64,000 nt of DNA, from NCBI GenBank assembly GCA_019915015.1, contig JAHBBC010000020.1, positions 434,001 to 498,000 on the forward strand, read 5' to 3'. Source of the DNA: Auriscalpium vulgare (lineage: Eukaryota > Basidiomycota > Agaricomycetes > Russulales > Auriscalpiaceae). Numbering within the stretch: position 1 is the stretch's first letter; every line of letters begins with the position of its first letter. The notes below the pieces were generated by a model. The model saw only the letters and a program-made list of their open reading frames with translations. It made no database searches and was not told where the DNA came from. The position numbers and the translations under genes were made by a program. Below are positions 34,181 through 43,666 of the stretch, piece by piece.

Positions 34181-34979
34181 ATGCGCTTCTCCACCGCATT
34201 CGCATTCCTCTCGGCCGCCGGTGCATGCGCAACGGCATTCGCGGTCCCCGTTGTTGGGGGCTCTTACTCTTCGGCAGGCCTGAGGTAAGCAGAAGTCTGA
34301 GTATGGCATGGCTGCCGTGTTGTTGACGTCCGCATGCAGTCGCCGCCAAGATCGCATCGCCCCGGTGCTCTTCAAAGCGCGCGACGTCGAGGAGCGCGCC
34401 TTCGAGGACTTCCTGGCCCAATTCTTCAAGGACCACCCCAACGCGGTCTTCGACCGGCGCGACGTCGAGGAGCGCGACTTTTCGGACTTCCTGGATCAGT
34501 TCTTCAAGGATCATCCAAATCAGATCTTTGACCGTCGCGCCGTCGAAGAGCGGTCGCTTCAGGACTTCCTGCAGCGTCTCTTTGGACCCACCACGTTCCA
34601 CCGCGACGTCGAGGCGCGTTCATTCGAGGACTTCCTGGACCAGTTCTCCAAAGAACACCCCAACACGGTTTTCGATCGCGCAGTCGAGGAGCGCGACCTT
34701 CAAAGCTTTCTGGAGCGCCTCTTCGGACCCACCGCGTTTCACCGCGACGTCGAAAAGCGCGACTTCTCGGACTTCTTGCAGCAGTTCTTCAAGGAGCATC
34801 CCAATCAGGTCTTCGACCGGCGCGCCATTGAGGAGCGCTCCCTTCAGGACTTCATGCAACGCCTCTTTGGACCCGCGATCACCGCGTTCCACCGCGACGT
34901 CGAGGCGCGTTCCTTCGAGGATTTCGTGGCCCAGTTCTTCAAAGATCACCCCAACACGGTCTTTAACCGTGACATATAG
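34181..34979 (+). CDS. Secreted repeat protein with dibasic sites, gene 2
   Basis: Exons 34181-34284 and 34340-34979 (744 nt, 247 aa); the 55 bp intron (gtaagcagaagtct...gcag, phase 2) is at the same place as in gene 1 and shares its 5' sequence. The signal peptide is MRFSTAFAFLSAAGACATAFA. The mature part alternates two modules: RDVEERxFxDFLxQFFKDHP followed by N.VFDR, and VEERSLQDFLQRLFGPTxFH. They end in Arg-Arg, or in one case Lys-Arg (EKRDFSDFL), so processing sites are fewer and weaker than in gene 1. The DV[ED]ER..F.DFL...HPNQI motif is shared with gene 1, showing common descent. No known domain, no cysteine framework. A peptide precursor or structural repeat protein is inferred. Confidence 0.85.
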
Positions 34980-36424
34980 GAGCGCGACGTCAGTGTGCAA
35001 GGAAGGGAGGGTTGGAGTTGATTTCGGTAGCTCGAGTGTGCAGAACGACGACTTTATGACCCTTAGCGTATCACGAATATATCCCGGTTTGTAGCAGCCC
35101 AGTCTTGGAACCACTCTGTTCGACTCGCCCGCAGGCTGCATGTTCGAAATTTGTAACGTAGGGCATGATTGAATCATCCACATCGCCGGTGGACGAGGCT
35201 GGCATGGCACTGGAAGCCCCCGGACTAGACGGCTTGTTTTCGGGGTCTCTAGATCTCTGTACGTCCTCGTTCAATGCCGCACTCAAGGCTGTCACAGTGT
35301 CAAACTGCCCTTCGTCGCCGGCCACATCATCGACAGTCTTGATGGTGGTCAAGAGAGTTGCCGGTCATGTATTCAGATCGCTGATGCCCAAAATCTAGCC
35401 TTCACGCTGACCGGTACCCAGGACGGGAGCTTACTGTCTGCTTCGGAACCCACATCTGGAAATGGACCACGGTGCGTTCTGAACCTCTGCAGTGTTCATC
35501 GAATAACTCATCTCGTTAACCTTTCTTCGGGCTGGTAGCGTATGCGTAATCATCTATTGCGACTGCCAGTCGCCACCTCTCCGACCAGAACATCCTGACC
35601 GCCCTCTAGATCCCTGGTCTTACCGCAGATCACACCACCTCCCTCTTACTCAACTTAACAGGTTCGCTCACTGTTATCCCTCGGAGCTACGAAAGGCCGT
35701 TGCCGCATTGCATTCTCATCACTCGACTGACGCGGCTTTGATACGCTTTGCAGTTCCAAGCGATACTATGCAGGCCCGAGCAATGCAAAGCGCTATAGAG
35801 CATGGGCGGCTGCTGTTCCTTGCTGGTGGAACGCCTATCTTATGCCCAAAATCGGCAAGGGTTGGCAACAGAGCTATAGCGTTCCCCAGCAATCCTTGGG
35901 ATAGAGCCTCGCGAACGGACTTGTAATTTGGTGCGCAATGATCCAAGCAGTCTTCTCCTCCCGCGCGACCTTTTGTTTCAATCGATCGGATCCAAGGCCT
36001 TCGATGCACAGGCAATAGCAGCTCCACCTTCCTGCGATGATTCCGTCCTTTGGAGCTGGGCGGCGGCCGCCATTTCCTGTACCTTCCTTGATCTGGATCT
36101 CTTGCAACGTATCGGACGGCCCTGGGAAGGACAAAGCGCCGCAGGATCAACATCTTCTTTCGCTTCCGCTTTGCCTCGTCGCACCGTCCTTTGTCCTGCC
36201 CACGCCACTCGTTGTCACTCTTTGACCGCCTGCCGCGGCCCGAGCGCCCCTGCGCTTCTCCGCGTGCCACCCGCCATCGTCCATTGTCCCAGCCCAGCCC
36301 CGCCATGCCTCGAGGCCACTCCGTCGACGGCCACACTCGAGCCATCATTTTTCAATAAAAGCACCTCCCCAGTCTCGCTCTGCTTCACCATAACAGCCCC
36401 ACCCCGCACATCCACGAAGACAAA
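34980..36424. other. Intergenic region, no gene supported
   Basis: It begins with the 3' UTR of gene 2. A minus-strand frame at 35071-35352 looks somewhat protein-like and 35380-35470 has a weak WD40-like flavour (SLLSAS) but neither can be built into a gene. GC-rich frames on both strands at 35.9-36.4 kb are probably composition. Confidence 0.4.
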
Positions 36425-37075
36425 ATGCGATTCATTGCGCTCGTTTCCATTCATCTGCGCCACCTCGTTCGCCTCGCCACCCATAGCAGCAGGTCCTCGC
36501 CCGACTCGCGCGATGTGCCGTGGTCCTCACGTGCGCGGCGCGCTTCGTTCGGCACACGCACGCTACTCGATTACGACGCCCCGTACTGCACTCCGGAGAA
36601 ACCGTTCGGTTCCGACGCCCAGCAATGGCCTGAGATCCAGCAGCATCATGTACGCCGATCCGTACTTCTCTTCATGCCATGCGCGCGTGCTGACTTGAAC
36701 GTGCCACTGCAGTTCACCCCTCCGCAGCGCATCCGGGACCCCCCACCAAGCCTCGATTCCTTTGAGTCGGACAGCGAGTCTAGCTCTAGCTCCTCTACCA
36801 CGGCCCGCACGAGGAGCAGACGGATCAGCACGCCCGCGTCATCGGTCTCGCCGCTGGCGTTCCCTTCTTTAGACGACGCGCACCTCGAGCCGCTCTGTCC
36901 GCCACCATTCCACTACGCGCGCCGGCGAGCAGTCACTGCCTGTGTTGTTGCGGAGGAAGGGGATGGGTGAGTTTGCCCCACATCAATGGCGCTGTGCGTA
37001 CTGACTCTGGCTTGTAGCAGCGACAGCGCTTCTGGCTACAGGACCTCCGCAGGACCCATGCGGTTCCCGTTCTGA
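36425..37075 (+). CDS. Hypothetical Ser/Pro-rich protein (start uncertain)
   Basis: Exons 36425-36649, 36713-36966 and 37018-37075 give 537 nt (178 aa). Introns are 63 bp (gtacgc...tgcag) and 51 bp (gtgagt...gtag); a cag three bases further is an equal acceptor. The protein contains PLQFTPPQRIRDPPPSLDSF (first four residues intronic) then an acidic/Ser run ESDSESSSSSSTTARTRSRR, and ends GYRTSAGPMRFPF. The low-complexity acidic-serine part suggests a disordered nuclear or regulatory protein. The first 40 residues are doubtful and more 5' exons are possible. No family is recognised. Confidence 0.45.
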
Positions 37076-37493
37076 CTTCCTTTAGATGTGCCCTACACTC
37101 TATGTTTCAGTAATCTCTCTATAGCCTCAATTGTATTTTATGATGTATCATCATGTACTCGAAACGCGCCCCGGGGGCCGTCACCTTGCTCAGATGCATA
37201 TGCACGGATGAGTGCAGCACTCGAGCGATCTGATGTAGACTAAGTACGCCGCTTGGTGCTCTGGATCGAGTTCTGCAAGCAGAAGCGCAGGCAACTATTG
37301 TCTCGGCTTCGATTTCACAGCTTCTGAGCCACTAAACAAACAAAAGTGTGACTAGAGAGAGGAACATTGTACGACTCGTAGCTATAGGGGAGAGAAGCTG
37401 CGCGAAAGACCAGCAGTGGCGAGTCGTAAAGAGCGGAAGTAAGGGTGTCGAGAGGTCTCGAGGCTACCCAATCGAGTCGATATTGCGGTCGGC
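37076..37493. other. Intergenic region, no gene seen
   Basis: AT-richer 3' flank of the gene at 36425, then sequence leading into the helicase fragment. Nothing else is seen. Confidence 0.4.
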
Positions 37494-38028
37494 ATGAAGG
37501 TGATGGTGACCCTCAACGTACAGGCAAACCTTGGCATTGCAAATGGGGTGCGGGGAACGACCCATGTCATTTTCCTAGATGAGGAGGAAGATGAGCATGT
37601 CGGCGCTGACAGTCGCGTCACTTTGCGGCACGTACTGGCATACTTACATCCTCGTCAAACTGGACCGAACACTGGACCGAACACGGCTGCCCCAGCTGCA
37701 AGGCCTGAGTGAATATGTGGTCCCGATTGTTTCTGCCCGCAAGACATCCCAAATCGCGCTGCAGGACAGGCGGTCAGGAAAGAAGAAGACGTCGACCATG
37801 CAGCGCAGGCAACTACCTCTGACGGCCGCATATGCATTTACAGACTTACCATCTCAAGGTCAGACCATCCCATATGTGATTGTTGACATCGCCTCTCCAC
37901 CGATAGGGTCAGACCTCAGCCTTTTCAACATCTATGTTGCGCTATCCCGAAGCTTCGGTCGTGACACGATACGGCTCTTGCGGGATTTCAATGAGCAGCT
38001 TTTTTCAGGCCACAGGACCAGTATTTGA
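37494..38028 (+). pseudogene. PIF1-type helicase C-terminal fragment, left arm
   Basis: Read in two frames with a shift near 37630. The first part is KVMVTLNVQANLGIANGVRG, matching the PIF1/RepHel 'nvd..lglaNGaRG' segment. The second has LVKLDRT, then LPLTAAYAFTDLPSQGQT and SLFNIYVALSRSFGRDTIRL, the motif V/VI end of PIF1-family helicases such as those in Helitrons. The N-terminal Walker motifs are missing. A 12 bp internal duplication (ggaccgaacact, giving LDRTLDRT) is shared with the inverted copy, so both come from one already altered copy. Confidence 0.75.
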
Positions 38029-38172
38029 CATTAGAAGGATGAGAGGCTGTCGCGCTTCAGTGAGGAGACGAAGGATGGTGGTATGCAGCTTAGGTACGAT
38101 ACGTAGAGGGGACGAGCCTGGGAAGTAAATACAGCGCGGCAGGCAGAGAGAGGGAGGCAAACACGCGCAAAT

Positions 38173-38225
38173 TACCTTGCTCGCCAAGGTCTCTCCCGCT
38201 CGAAATTGAATCAGGCACATTACAT
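38173..38225. repeat. Dispersed ~50 bp repeat, copy 2 (palindrome spacer)
   Basis: taccttgctcgccaaggtct then ctc...tcaggcacattacat. Related to 28698-28750. Confidence 0.5.
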
Positions 38226-38378
38226 ATTTGCGCGTGTTTGCTTCCCCTTCTCTGCCGTCTCTGCCGCGCTGTATTTACTTCCCAGGCTCGTCCCCTCTAT
38301 GTACGTATCGTACCTAAGCTGCATACCACCATCCTTCGTCTCCTCATTGAAGCACGACAGCCTCTCATCTTTCCAATG

Positions 38379-38759
38379 TCAAATACTGGTCCTGTGGCCT
38401 GAAAAAAGCTGCTCATTGAAATCCCGCAAGGGCCGTATCGTGTCACGACCGAAGCTTCGGGATAGCGCAACATAGATGTTGAAAAGGCTGAGGTCTGACC
38501 CTATCGGCGGAGAGGCGATGTCAACAATCACATATGGGATGGTCTGACCTTGAGATGGTAAGTCTGTAAATGCATATGCGGCCGTCAGAGGTAGTTGCCT
38601 GCACTGCACGGTCGACGTCTTCTTCTTTCCTGACCGCCTGTCCTGCAGCGCGATTTGGGATGTCTTGCGGGCAGAAACAATCGGGACCACACATTCACTC
38701 AGGCCTTGCAGCTGGGGCAGCCGCGTTCGGTCCAGTGTTCGGTCCAGTTTGACGAGGAT
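38379..38759 (-). pseudogene. PIF1-type helicase C-terminal fragment, right arm
   Basis: The minus strand is open from the arm boundary to the stop at 38379: LVKLDRTLDRT, then VVPIVSARKTSQIALQDRR, AYAFTDLPSQGQT and VALSRSFGRDTIRPL. It is nearly the same as the left arm (a few substitutions). Truncated, no Walker A/B, so not a working helicase. Confidence 0.75.
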
Positions 38760-38760
38760 G

Positions 38761-38811
38761 CATCAGGAAACCCGGCAGCTGCTTGAGGCCCCTTGAGAGC
38801 GCCTCAAGAGC
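38761..38811. other. CTTGAG/CTCAAG-rich target region
   Basis: Short stretch with repeated ttgag and ctcaag able to fold back on itself. It continues on the other side of the outer element (63956-64000), where ctcaag/cttgag also recur. The outer element inserted here. Confidence 0.5.
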
Positions 38812-38816
38812 TCAAG
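38812..38816. repeat. Target-site duplication TCAAG of the outer element (left)
   Basis: Matches 63951-63955. Confidence 0.9.
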
Positions 38817-39073
38817 TGTAACGGGGCGAGTGTTTCGAGCGAAGGGGACGCGAGAATGAACAGAGGAAGTCACTGGCGTTGACTCGACGAGGGAAAGGTA
38901 CAGGAGCCGCGAGCGACGGAGTAATACGGGCGCACGGACCAACGGAGGCAAATGTACATAGCTAAGTCGGGATGAGCACGTGTACCGTAATGATGCGAGT
39001 CTGTCGTACGAAACCAGAGTCCGTGAGCTAAGTAGAGTGTCCGTTTGTATCTAGAATGGCCGTGCCCATCACA
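38817..39073 (-). repeat. Outer element 3' LTR (257 bp)
   Basis: Starts TGTGATGG and ends CGTTACA on the coding strand (TG...CA). It looks identical to 63694-63950 by eye. Confidence 0.93.
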
Positions 39074-39091
39074 TCATCTCCCTTTCTAGGG
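39074..39091 (-). promoter_or_regulatory. Outer element 3' polypurine tract
   Basis: On the coding strand CCCTAGAAAGGGAGATGA directly abuts the 3' LTR. This is the primer for plus-strand DNA synthesis. The same 18 bases recur at 40945-40962. Confidence 0.75.
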
Positions 39092-39110
39092 TCACGGACG
39101 ATGGGGCTGC

Positions 39111-42100
39111 TCAGAGGTTCAGCCTTTCGGCCGGCTTGGACACACGACGTGAGCGCGTCGTAGTCTGCGGAGCAGGTTCGTACACAGATCTCAATCTCTG
39201 TCGTACGACCGGCGGGGACGGTGGGCGAGGAGCGGCAGTGGGTACGACGGGACGAGCGGACGGCAACGGAGCGGCGGGTGGTGCGGAGGACGACGGCGGC
39301 GACGCGGAGGGCAGCGGGACCTGTGGAGCAGAAAAAGACGAGTCAACGGGTTCGGAATCATGTACAGTAAAGTGTTTATCGAGGACGGTGGAATGGGGAC
39401 GAGGAGCGCGGGGATTTCGACGATGGAAGCGGTCGATTAACTCGTTCTGGGTAGTGGGAATGTCGGAGAGGGGAATCCACGAGTTCTCTGACTCGGGAAG
39501 CGACTTCCAGCGGACGAGGTATTCGTAGCGATGACCAACTTTGCGCGAGTCGTGGATGGACTGGACTTGTAGCGCAGGATCTTCGTCGAGTTCGAAAGGA
39601 GCGGGCGAGGAATGAGGATGGAAAATGGAAGGATCTTGGTAGGGTTCAAGGAGCGAGACATGGAAGACAGGATGAAGGCGAGAGAGGTAGGATGGGAGGC
39701 GGAGGTGATAGGAAGAGGAACCGATTCTGCGGATGACGGGATACGGGCCGAGACGACGATGGTCGAGTTTGAGAGAGGGACGCGTCGTCTTGATATTGCG
39801 GCGCAGGAGCCAGACGAGCTGGTCGGGCTGGAACTGCGGAGCAGCGAGCGCCTTCTGGTTGTAGTACTTCGACTGCTTGTCTTGCGCGAACTGCAGTTCG
39901 GCGCGTAATTCGTCGTGGATGACAGCGAGTCGGGTCGTGAGTTCGTCCGCAGCGGGGACGCTGGAACGCTCGGTGAGTTGGGGCTCGAAGGTGGGATGGT
40001 AGGCGAAGTTGGCGAAGTAGGGAGTCTGGTGTGTCGAGCTGTTCTCCAGATTGTTGAAGGCGAATTCTCCCAGAGGGAGATAATCGACCCAATCGTCCTG
40101 TTGGTAAGAACAGTATGCACGTAAGTACGTCTCGAGCGTCTGATTCGTGCGTTCCGTCAGACCGTCAGTCTGCGGGTGATACGCCGTCGACGTGCTCGAC
40201 TCAATCTTCAAAAGCGAGAGAAGTTCAGTCCAAAACCGTGAAACAAATATCGCACCACGGTCAGAAACAATGGAATCAGGAAGACCGTGGTACCGAAATA
40301 TTCTGTCGAGGAACAACCAAGCTAAACCGGGTGCGTCGATCGTCTCGTTGCAAGGAATGAAATGCGCGTAGCGCGTGAGACGATCGCAAACAACCCAGAT
40401 GGAATCATAACCATGAGAAATAGGAAGCTTAACGATGAAATCCATAGTGATTGCTCGCCAGGGGCGCGACGGGATGTCGAGCGGCTGGAGAAGGCCGTAA
40501 GGCTTGTGACGCGGCGTCTTGATACGTGCGCACGTGTCGCATGCCTCGACGTAGCGACGCACGAAGGTGTGGATACCGGGCCACGAGTAATCTCGTGAGA
40601 CGAGCCCGAGCGTGCGTGTGCGTCCAGGATGACCTGCGAATGGCGAGTCGTGCCGAGCACGAAGAATATCAGCGCGTAATGGTCGAGGAACGAAGAGTTT
40701 TCCTTTGTGGAACACGAGTCCACCCTCGGCGGTGAAGTCCGAGTTGCCTTGAACGAGCGCTTCGCGCCATTCGACGTCGTCGCGGAACGCGATCTTGAAG
40801 CGTTCGAGAAGCGCCGAGCTGTCGATAGCGAGCGTGGTGAGCGCGCTGGTCGTCGCAGCGGGAGGTGTGGATGGAATCTGTGAAGGAAAAAGAAGCTCTG
40901 TATGTTTAGCTGTGAGTATTGTCCGATTCTGCACCAGGAGGGTGTCATCTCCCTTTCTAGGGACGAAGTCAGCACGTCGCGACGGGGGGTCCGCAACGTT
41001 CGACTTCCCGGGACCCCAGGTCAACCGAAAGTCAAAGTCAGCCAAAAACATAGCCCAACGCGCCTGTCGGCGGTTGAGAACCTTCGAGGTCATGAAATAC
41101 TCGAGGTTTTTGTGATCAGAGATGACGGAAATAGGGAAAGGCGAACCGAGCAGCCACGCGCGCATGTCGCGGAACGAGTCGACAACTGCGAGGAGTTCCT
41201 TGTCGTGGATCTCGTAGTTGATCTCCGCGGGCGTGAATTTGCGCGAGTAGTAAGCGATGGGATGGAGTTCACCATCGTCACCCGGTTGTTGACAAACGCC
41301 GGAGATGGCGAAGTCGGATGCGTCGGTGCTGAGCGTGCACGGCGCGAGCGGGTTGTAATGACGCAAGACGGGGTAGGATGTGAACGCACGCTTGAGGCGT
41401 TCGAACGCGGCGCGCGCAGCATCTGAAAAACTGAACGTGATGTCCTTCTTGGTCAGCGCAACAAGCGGGGCAGAAATACGAGCGTAGCCGTCGATGAAAC
41501 GACGATAGAAGTTAGCAAACCCGAGGAATGATTGGAGTTCCTTCACTGTGGACGGTTCAGGCCACTCCGTAATGGTCGCAATCTTCTTTGGGTTCATCTT
41601 GACGCCTTCAGCGCCGACGATGTACCCGAGATACTCGACCTCCGATTTGTCCCACTCGCATTTAGCGGGATTGACGCAGAGGTGAGCGTCGCGTAGACGG
41701 TCGAGGACGAGTCGAACGTGCTTGTCGTGTTCTTCTGGTGTCCTCGAAAAGATGAGTATATCGTCGAGATAGACGACACACACGACGTCGAGTAGGTCGC
41801 GCAGGACGTCCTGAATAAATGCCTGAAACGCAGCGGGTGCATTAGTAAGTCCATAGGGCACGACGAGGTGCTCGAAGAGTCCGAGGGGCGTGCGGAATGC
41901 GGTCTTCCACTCGTCGCCCTCCTTAATGCGAAGATGCGAGTAAGCAGAGACGAGATCAATGAGAGTAAAAACCTTGCAGCCCTGTACACGATCGAGGAGG
42001 TCGTGAACGAGTGGTACAGGGTAGCGATTCTTCTTGGTAATCGCATTGAGACCCCTATAGTCGACGCAGAGGCGGAGGTTGCCCGTCTTCTTGCGTATGA

Positions 42101-43064
42101 ACAGAACGGGTGCGCCGGCCGACGATGTCGAGCTGCGGATGTGACCGCGAGCAAGGTTGGTGTTGACGTATTCGGCGAGCGCGTTGCGTTCGTCTGGGGT
42201 GAGTCGATAGAGCGGGCCGAAGGGTGGTTCCTTCCCTTCTTCGAGCTCGATGTCGACGTCGAACGATCGGTGCGGAGGCAGCTTGTCGAACTCGGAGGGT
42301 GAGAAGACGGTGGATGCGTACTCTGAGTACTTGGGTGGTACGTGCTGCGAAAGATCGTCGAGATGAGTGGACGATGTGTCGGGAGTGTCGGCATCGAGGT
42401 CGTCGAGTAGCGAGTCGGGCGCCGAGGTGGCCGCAATGAACGCGGGCGAATCGGTCGGCAGGAAGCGAAAGAGACATACGTCGTCCGGGTGCGAACGCGC
42501 AGCCTTGGCGAATTTACGAGGGGAAATGGTGCGAATATTTGGCGTAGGGGTGAGCGAAGGAGTAGAGCGACCGAAGCCATTCAACTGGACGAGTGACGAA
42601 AGGTACGAGGGCCGAGGAGGCGAGGACGCGCGGTCCACGCTGGGTGTCAAATGTGCCGGCGAAGACGTGGTGGTGTTGCGAATTGTCGAGGAGGCGAACG
42701 AGGTCGCGCCGGTAAGACCAAAGCCTATGCCAACGGACGTAGTCGAGTTGAGCGAGGGATGGACGAGTCGAGGGGCGAGACCGGAGCCTCGTGCTGAAAT
42801 CGTGACGGGATGCGAGCGAGTGAGTCCGCAACAGTCGAGGGTGAGATTGGAGTCAACCCAGTCGATGTTGGGATTGTGGCGGCGAAGCCAATCGAGACCT
42901 AAAATAATGGGATAACCGACCGCAACAACGGCCAAAGCAATGAACTCGGAATGAGCTCCCACCGAAAGGTTAGCAACCACATCCTGGGTGATCAGGCCAG
43001 AAGCAATTGGGCGGTCGTCAACCGCCGTGATGGGAACCGGAACGTCCTTGAGACGTCGTGAAAG
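39111..43064 (-). CDS. Outer element pol: protease end, RT, RNase H, integrase, chromodomain
   Basis: This is the 3' part of an interrupted pol. Order on the minus strand: second half of the protease (SGLITQDVVANLSVGAHSEF, ILGLDWLRRHNP), reverse transcriptase (LRLCVDYRGLNAITKKNRYP; catalytic VVYLDDILIF near 41754-41785), RNase H (STDASDFAISG, DKELLAVV, SDHKNLEY), integrase with HHCC zinc (H..FAGHPGR...CDTCARIK), DDE core (TMDFIVKLP, IVSDRGAIF, GLTERTNQTLE), and a chromodomain (HRYEYLVRWKSLPESENSWI). The C-terminal tail is Pro-rich. The open frame extends to an ATG at 43250 inside the LTR of the inserted element, so a chimeric pol starting in that LTR is possible. All catalytic residues are present; only the insertion disables it. 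Confidence 0.95.
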   Translation of the reverse strand, partial: LSRRLKDVPVPITAVDDRPIASGLITQDVVANLSVGAHSEFIALAVVAVGYPIILGLDWLRRHNPNIDWVDSNLTLDCCGLTRSHPVTISARGSGLAPRLVHPSLNSTTSVGIGFGLTGATSFASSTIRNTTTSSPAHLTPSVDRASSPPRPSYLSSLVQLNGFGRSTPSLTPTPNIRTISPRKFAKAARSHPDDVCLFRFLPTDSPAFIAATSAPDSLLDDLDADTPDTSSTHLDDLSQHVPPKYSEYASTVFSPSEFDKLPPHRSFDVDIELEEGKEPPFGPLYRLTPDERNALAEYVNTNLARGHIRSSTSSAGAPVLFIRKKTGNLRLCVDYRGLNAITKKNRYPVPLVHDLLDRVQGCKVFTLIDLVSAYSHLRIKEGDEWKTAFRTPLGLFEHLVVPYGLTNAPAAFQAFIQDVLRDLLDVVCVVYLDDILIFSRTPEEHDKHVRLVLDRLRDAHLCVNPAKCEWDKSEVEYLGYIVGAEGVKMNPKKIATITEWPEPSTVKELQSFLGFANFYRRFIDGYARISAPLVALTKKDITFSFSDAARAAFERLKRAFTSYPVLRHYNPLAPCTLSTDASDFAISGVCQQPGDDGELHPIAYYSRKFTPAEINYEIHDKELLAVVDSFRDMRAWLLGSPFPISVISDHKNLEYFMTSKVLNRRQARWAMFLADFDFRLTWGPGKSNVADPPSRRADFVPRKGDDTLLVQNRTILTAKHTELLFPSQIPSTPPAATTSALTTLAIDSSALLERFKIAFRDDVEWREALVQGNSDFTAEGGLVFHKGKLFVPRPLRADILRARHDSPFAGHPGRTRTLGLVSRDYSWPGIHTFVRRYVEACDTCARIKTPRHKPYGLLQPLDIPSRPWRAITMDFIVKLPISHGYDSIWVVCDRLTRYAHFIPCNETIDAPGLAWLFLDRIFRYHGLPDSIVSDRGAIFVSRFWTELLSLLKIESSTSTAYHPQTDGLTERTNQTLETYLRAYCSYQQDDWVDYLPLGEFAFNNLENSSTHQTPYFANFAYHPTFEPQLTERSSVPAADELTTRLAVIHDELRAELQFAQDKQSKYYNQKALAAPQFQPDQLVWLLRRNIKTTRPSLKLDHRRLGPYPVIRRIGSSSYHLRLPSYLSRLHPVFHVSLLEPYQDPSIFHPHSSPAPFELDEDPALQVQSIHDSRKVGHRYEYLVRWKSLPESENSWIPLSDIPTTQNELIDRFHRRNPRAPRPHSTVLDKHFTVHDSEPVDSSFSAPQVPLPSASPPSSSAPPAAPLPSARPVVPTAAPRPPSPPVVRQRLRSVYEPAPQTTTRSRRVSKPAERLNL
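40945..40962 (-). promoter_or_regulatory. Second (central) polypurine tract inside outer pol
   Basis: CCCTAGAAAGGGAGATGA, 18 of 18 bases identical to the 3' polypurine tract at 39074-39091, lying between RNase H and integrase coding parts. By analogy with Ty1 and lentiviruses it could prime plus-strand DNA at a second site. Confidence 0.55.
43060..43064. repeat. Target-site duplication GAAAG of the middle element (left)
   Basis: Matches 62145-62149. Confidence 0.9.
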
Positions 43065-43666
43065 TGAGACGCCTCTGTTGAGAGAGTCTCGAGATTCGGA
43101 GGTAGGACGAGGGAGAGACGGGTTCGAGGAGGAACCAAAGGTGTGCAGTCCTGTCGGTACGAGGCTTCCTCGTGTTGACAGACTTCCTTCGAGCACGGAA
43201 GGATGGAGGGCGAGAAGATCTCGCGTCACGCTCGTAGGCGTGGAGCCCAAGCGGGAGCCCAGTCGGTAGGAGGCTTCCTCCTGGTGACGGGCTCGAGAGA
43301 GAGAAGGGCGAAGCGCCGACGGCCCAAGTACGTTGCGCGAGTGTGGTTCTGTGGGCGCGCTCTAGCGCTCACAAAGCCGCGGGCGCGCGTGACTTGTCGC
43401 GTCGTCGCGTCGTCGATCTTGAGAGTCGTCTAGCGACTTCTTGTTCTTCAGAGGAGAGACGAAGGGAAAAGAGAAAGACGAGACGACGAAAAAGAGAAAA
43501 GAAAAGACACGTTGTATTATATGAATGATCGATGTCAGTGCTAATCGAGTTTAAATACATACAAGCTAATTCAAAGTCCGATCTATCTAATCTACTGACT
43601 ACCGATCTACTGTCCTCTTGCGCTGATACTACCGTTCTCGCCTACGCGTCCTTGACATCCGTCACA
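43065..43666 (-). repeat. Middle element 3' LTR (602 bp)
   Basis: TGTGACGG...CGTCTCA on the coding strand. It differs from 61543-62144 at one visible base (the Lys/Glu codon difference in the shadow frame near 43371/61849). Its left end supplies an ATG and 62 codons in frame with the outer pol. Confidence 0.93.

Larger units (their letters stand above)
37647..38760. repeat. Large inverted repeat (two helicase-fragment arms)
   Basis: Arm 1 is 37647-38172 and arm 2, inverted, is 38226-38760, around a 53 bp spacer (38173-38225). The arms carry the helicase C-terminus and about 140 bp of its 3' flank. The C-termini point toward each other. The match stops at catcctcg (37647) / cgaggatg (38760). 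Confidence 0.8.

Noticed and set aside
35928..36698. A 256-codon plus-strand frame
   Set aside because: Composition-driven; it overlaps the better supported spliced gene at 36425 and shows no domain.
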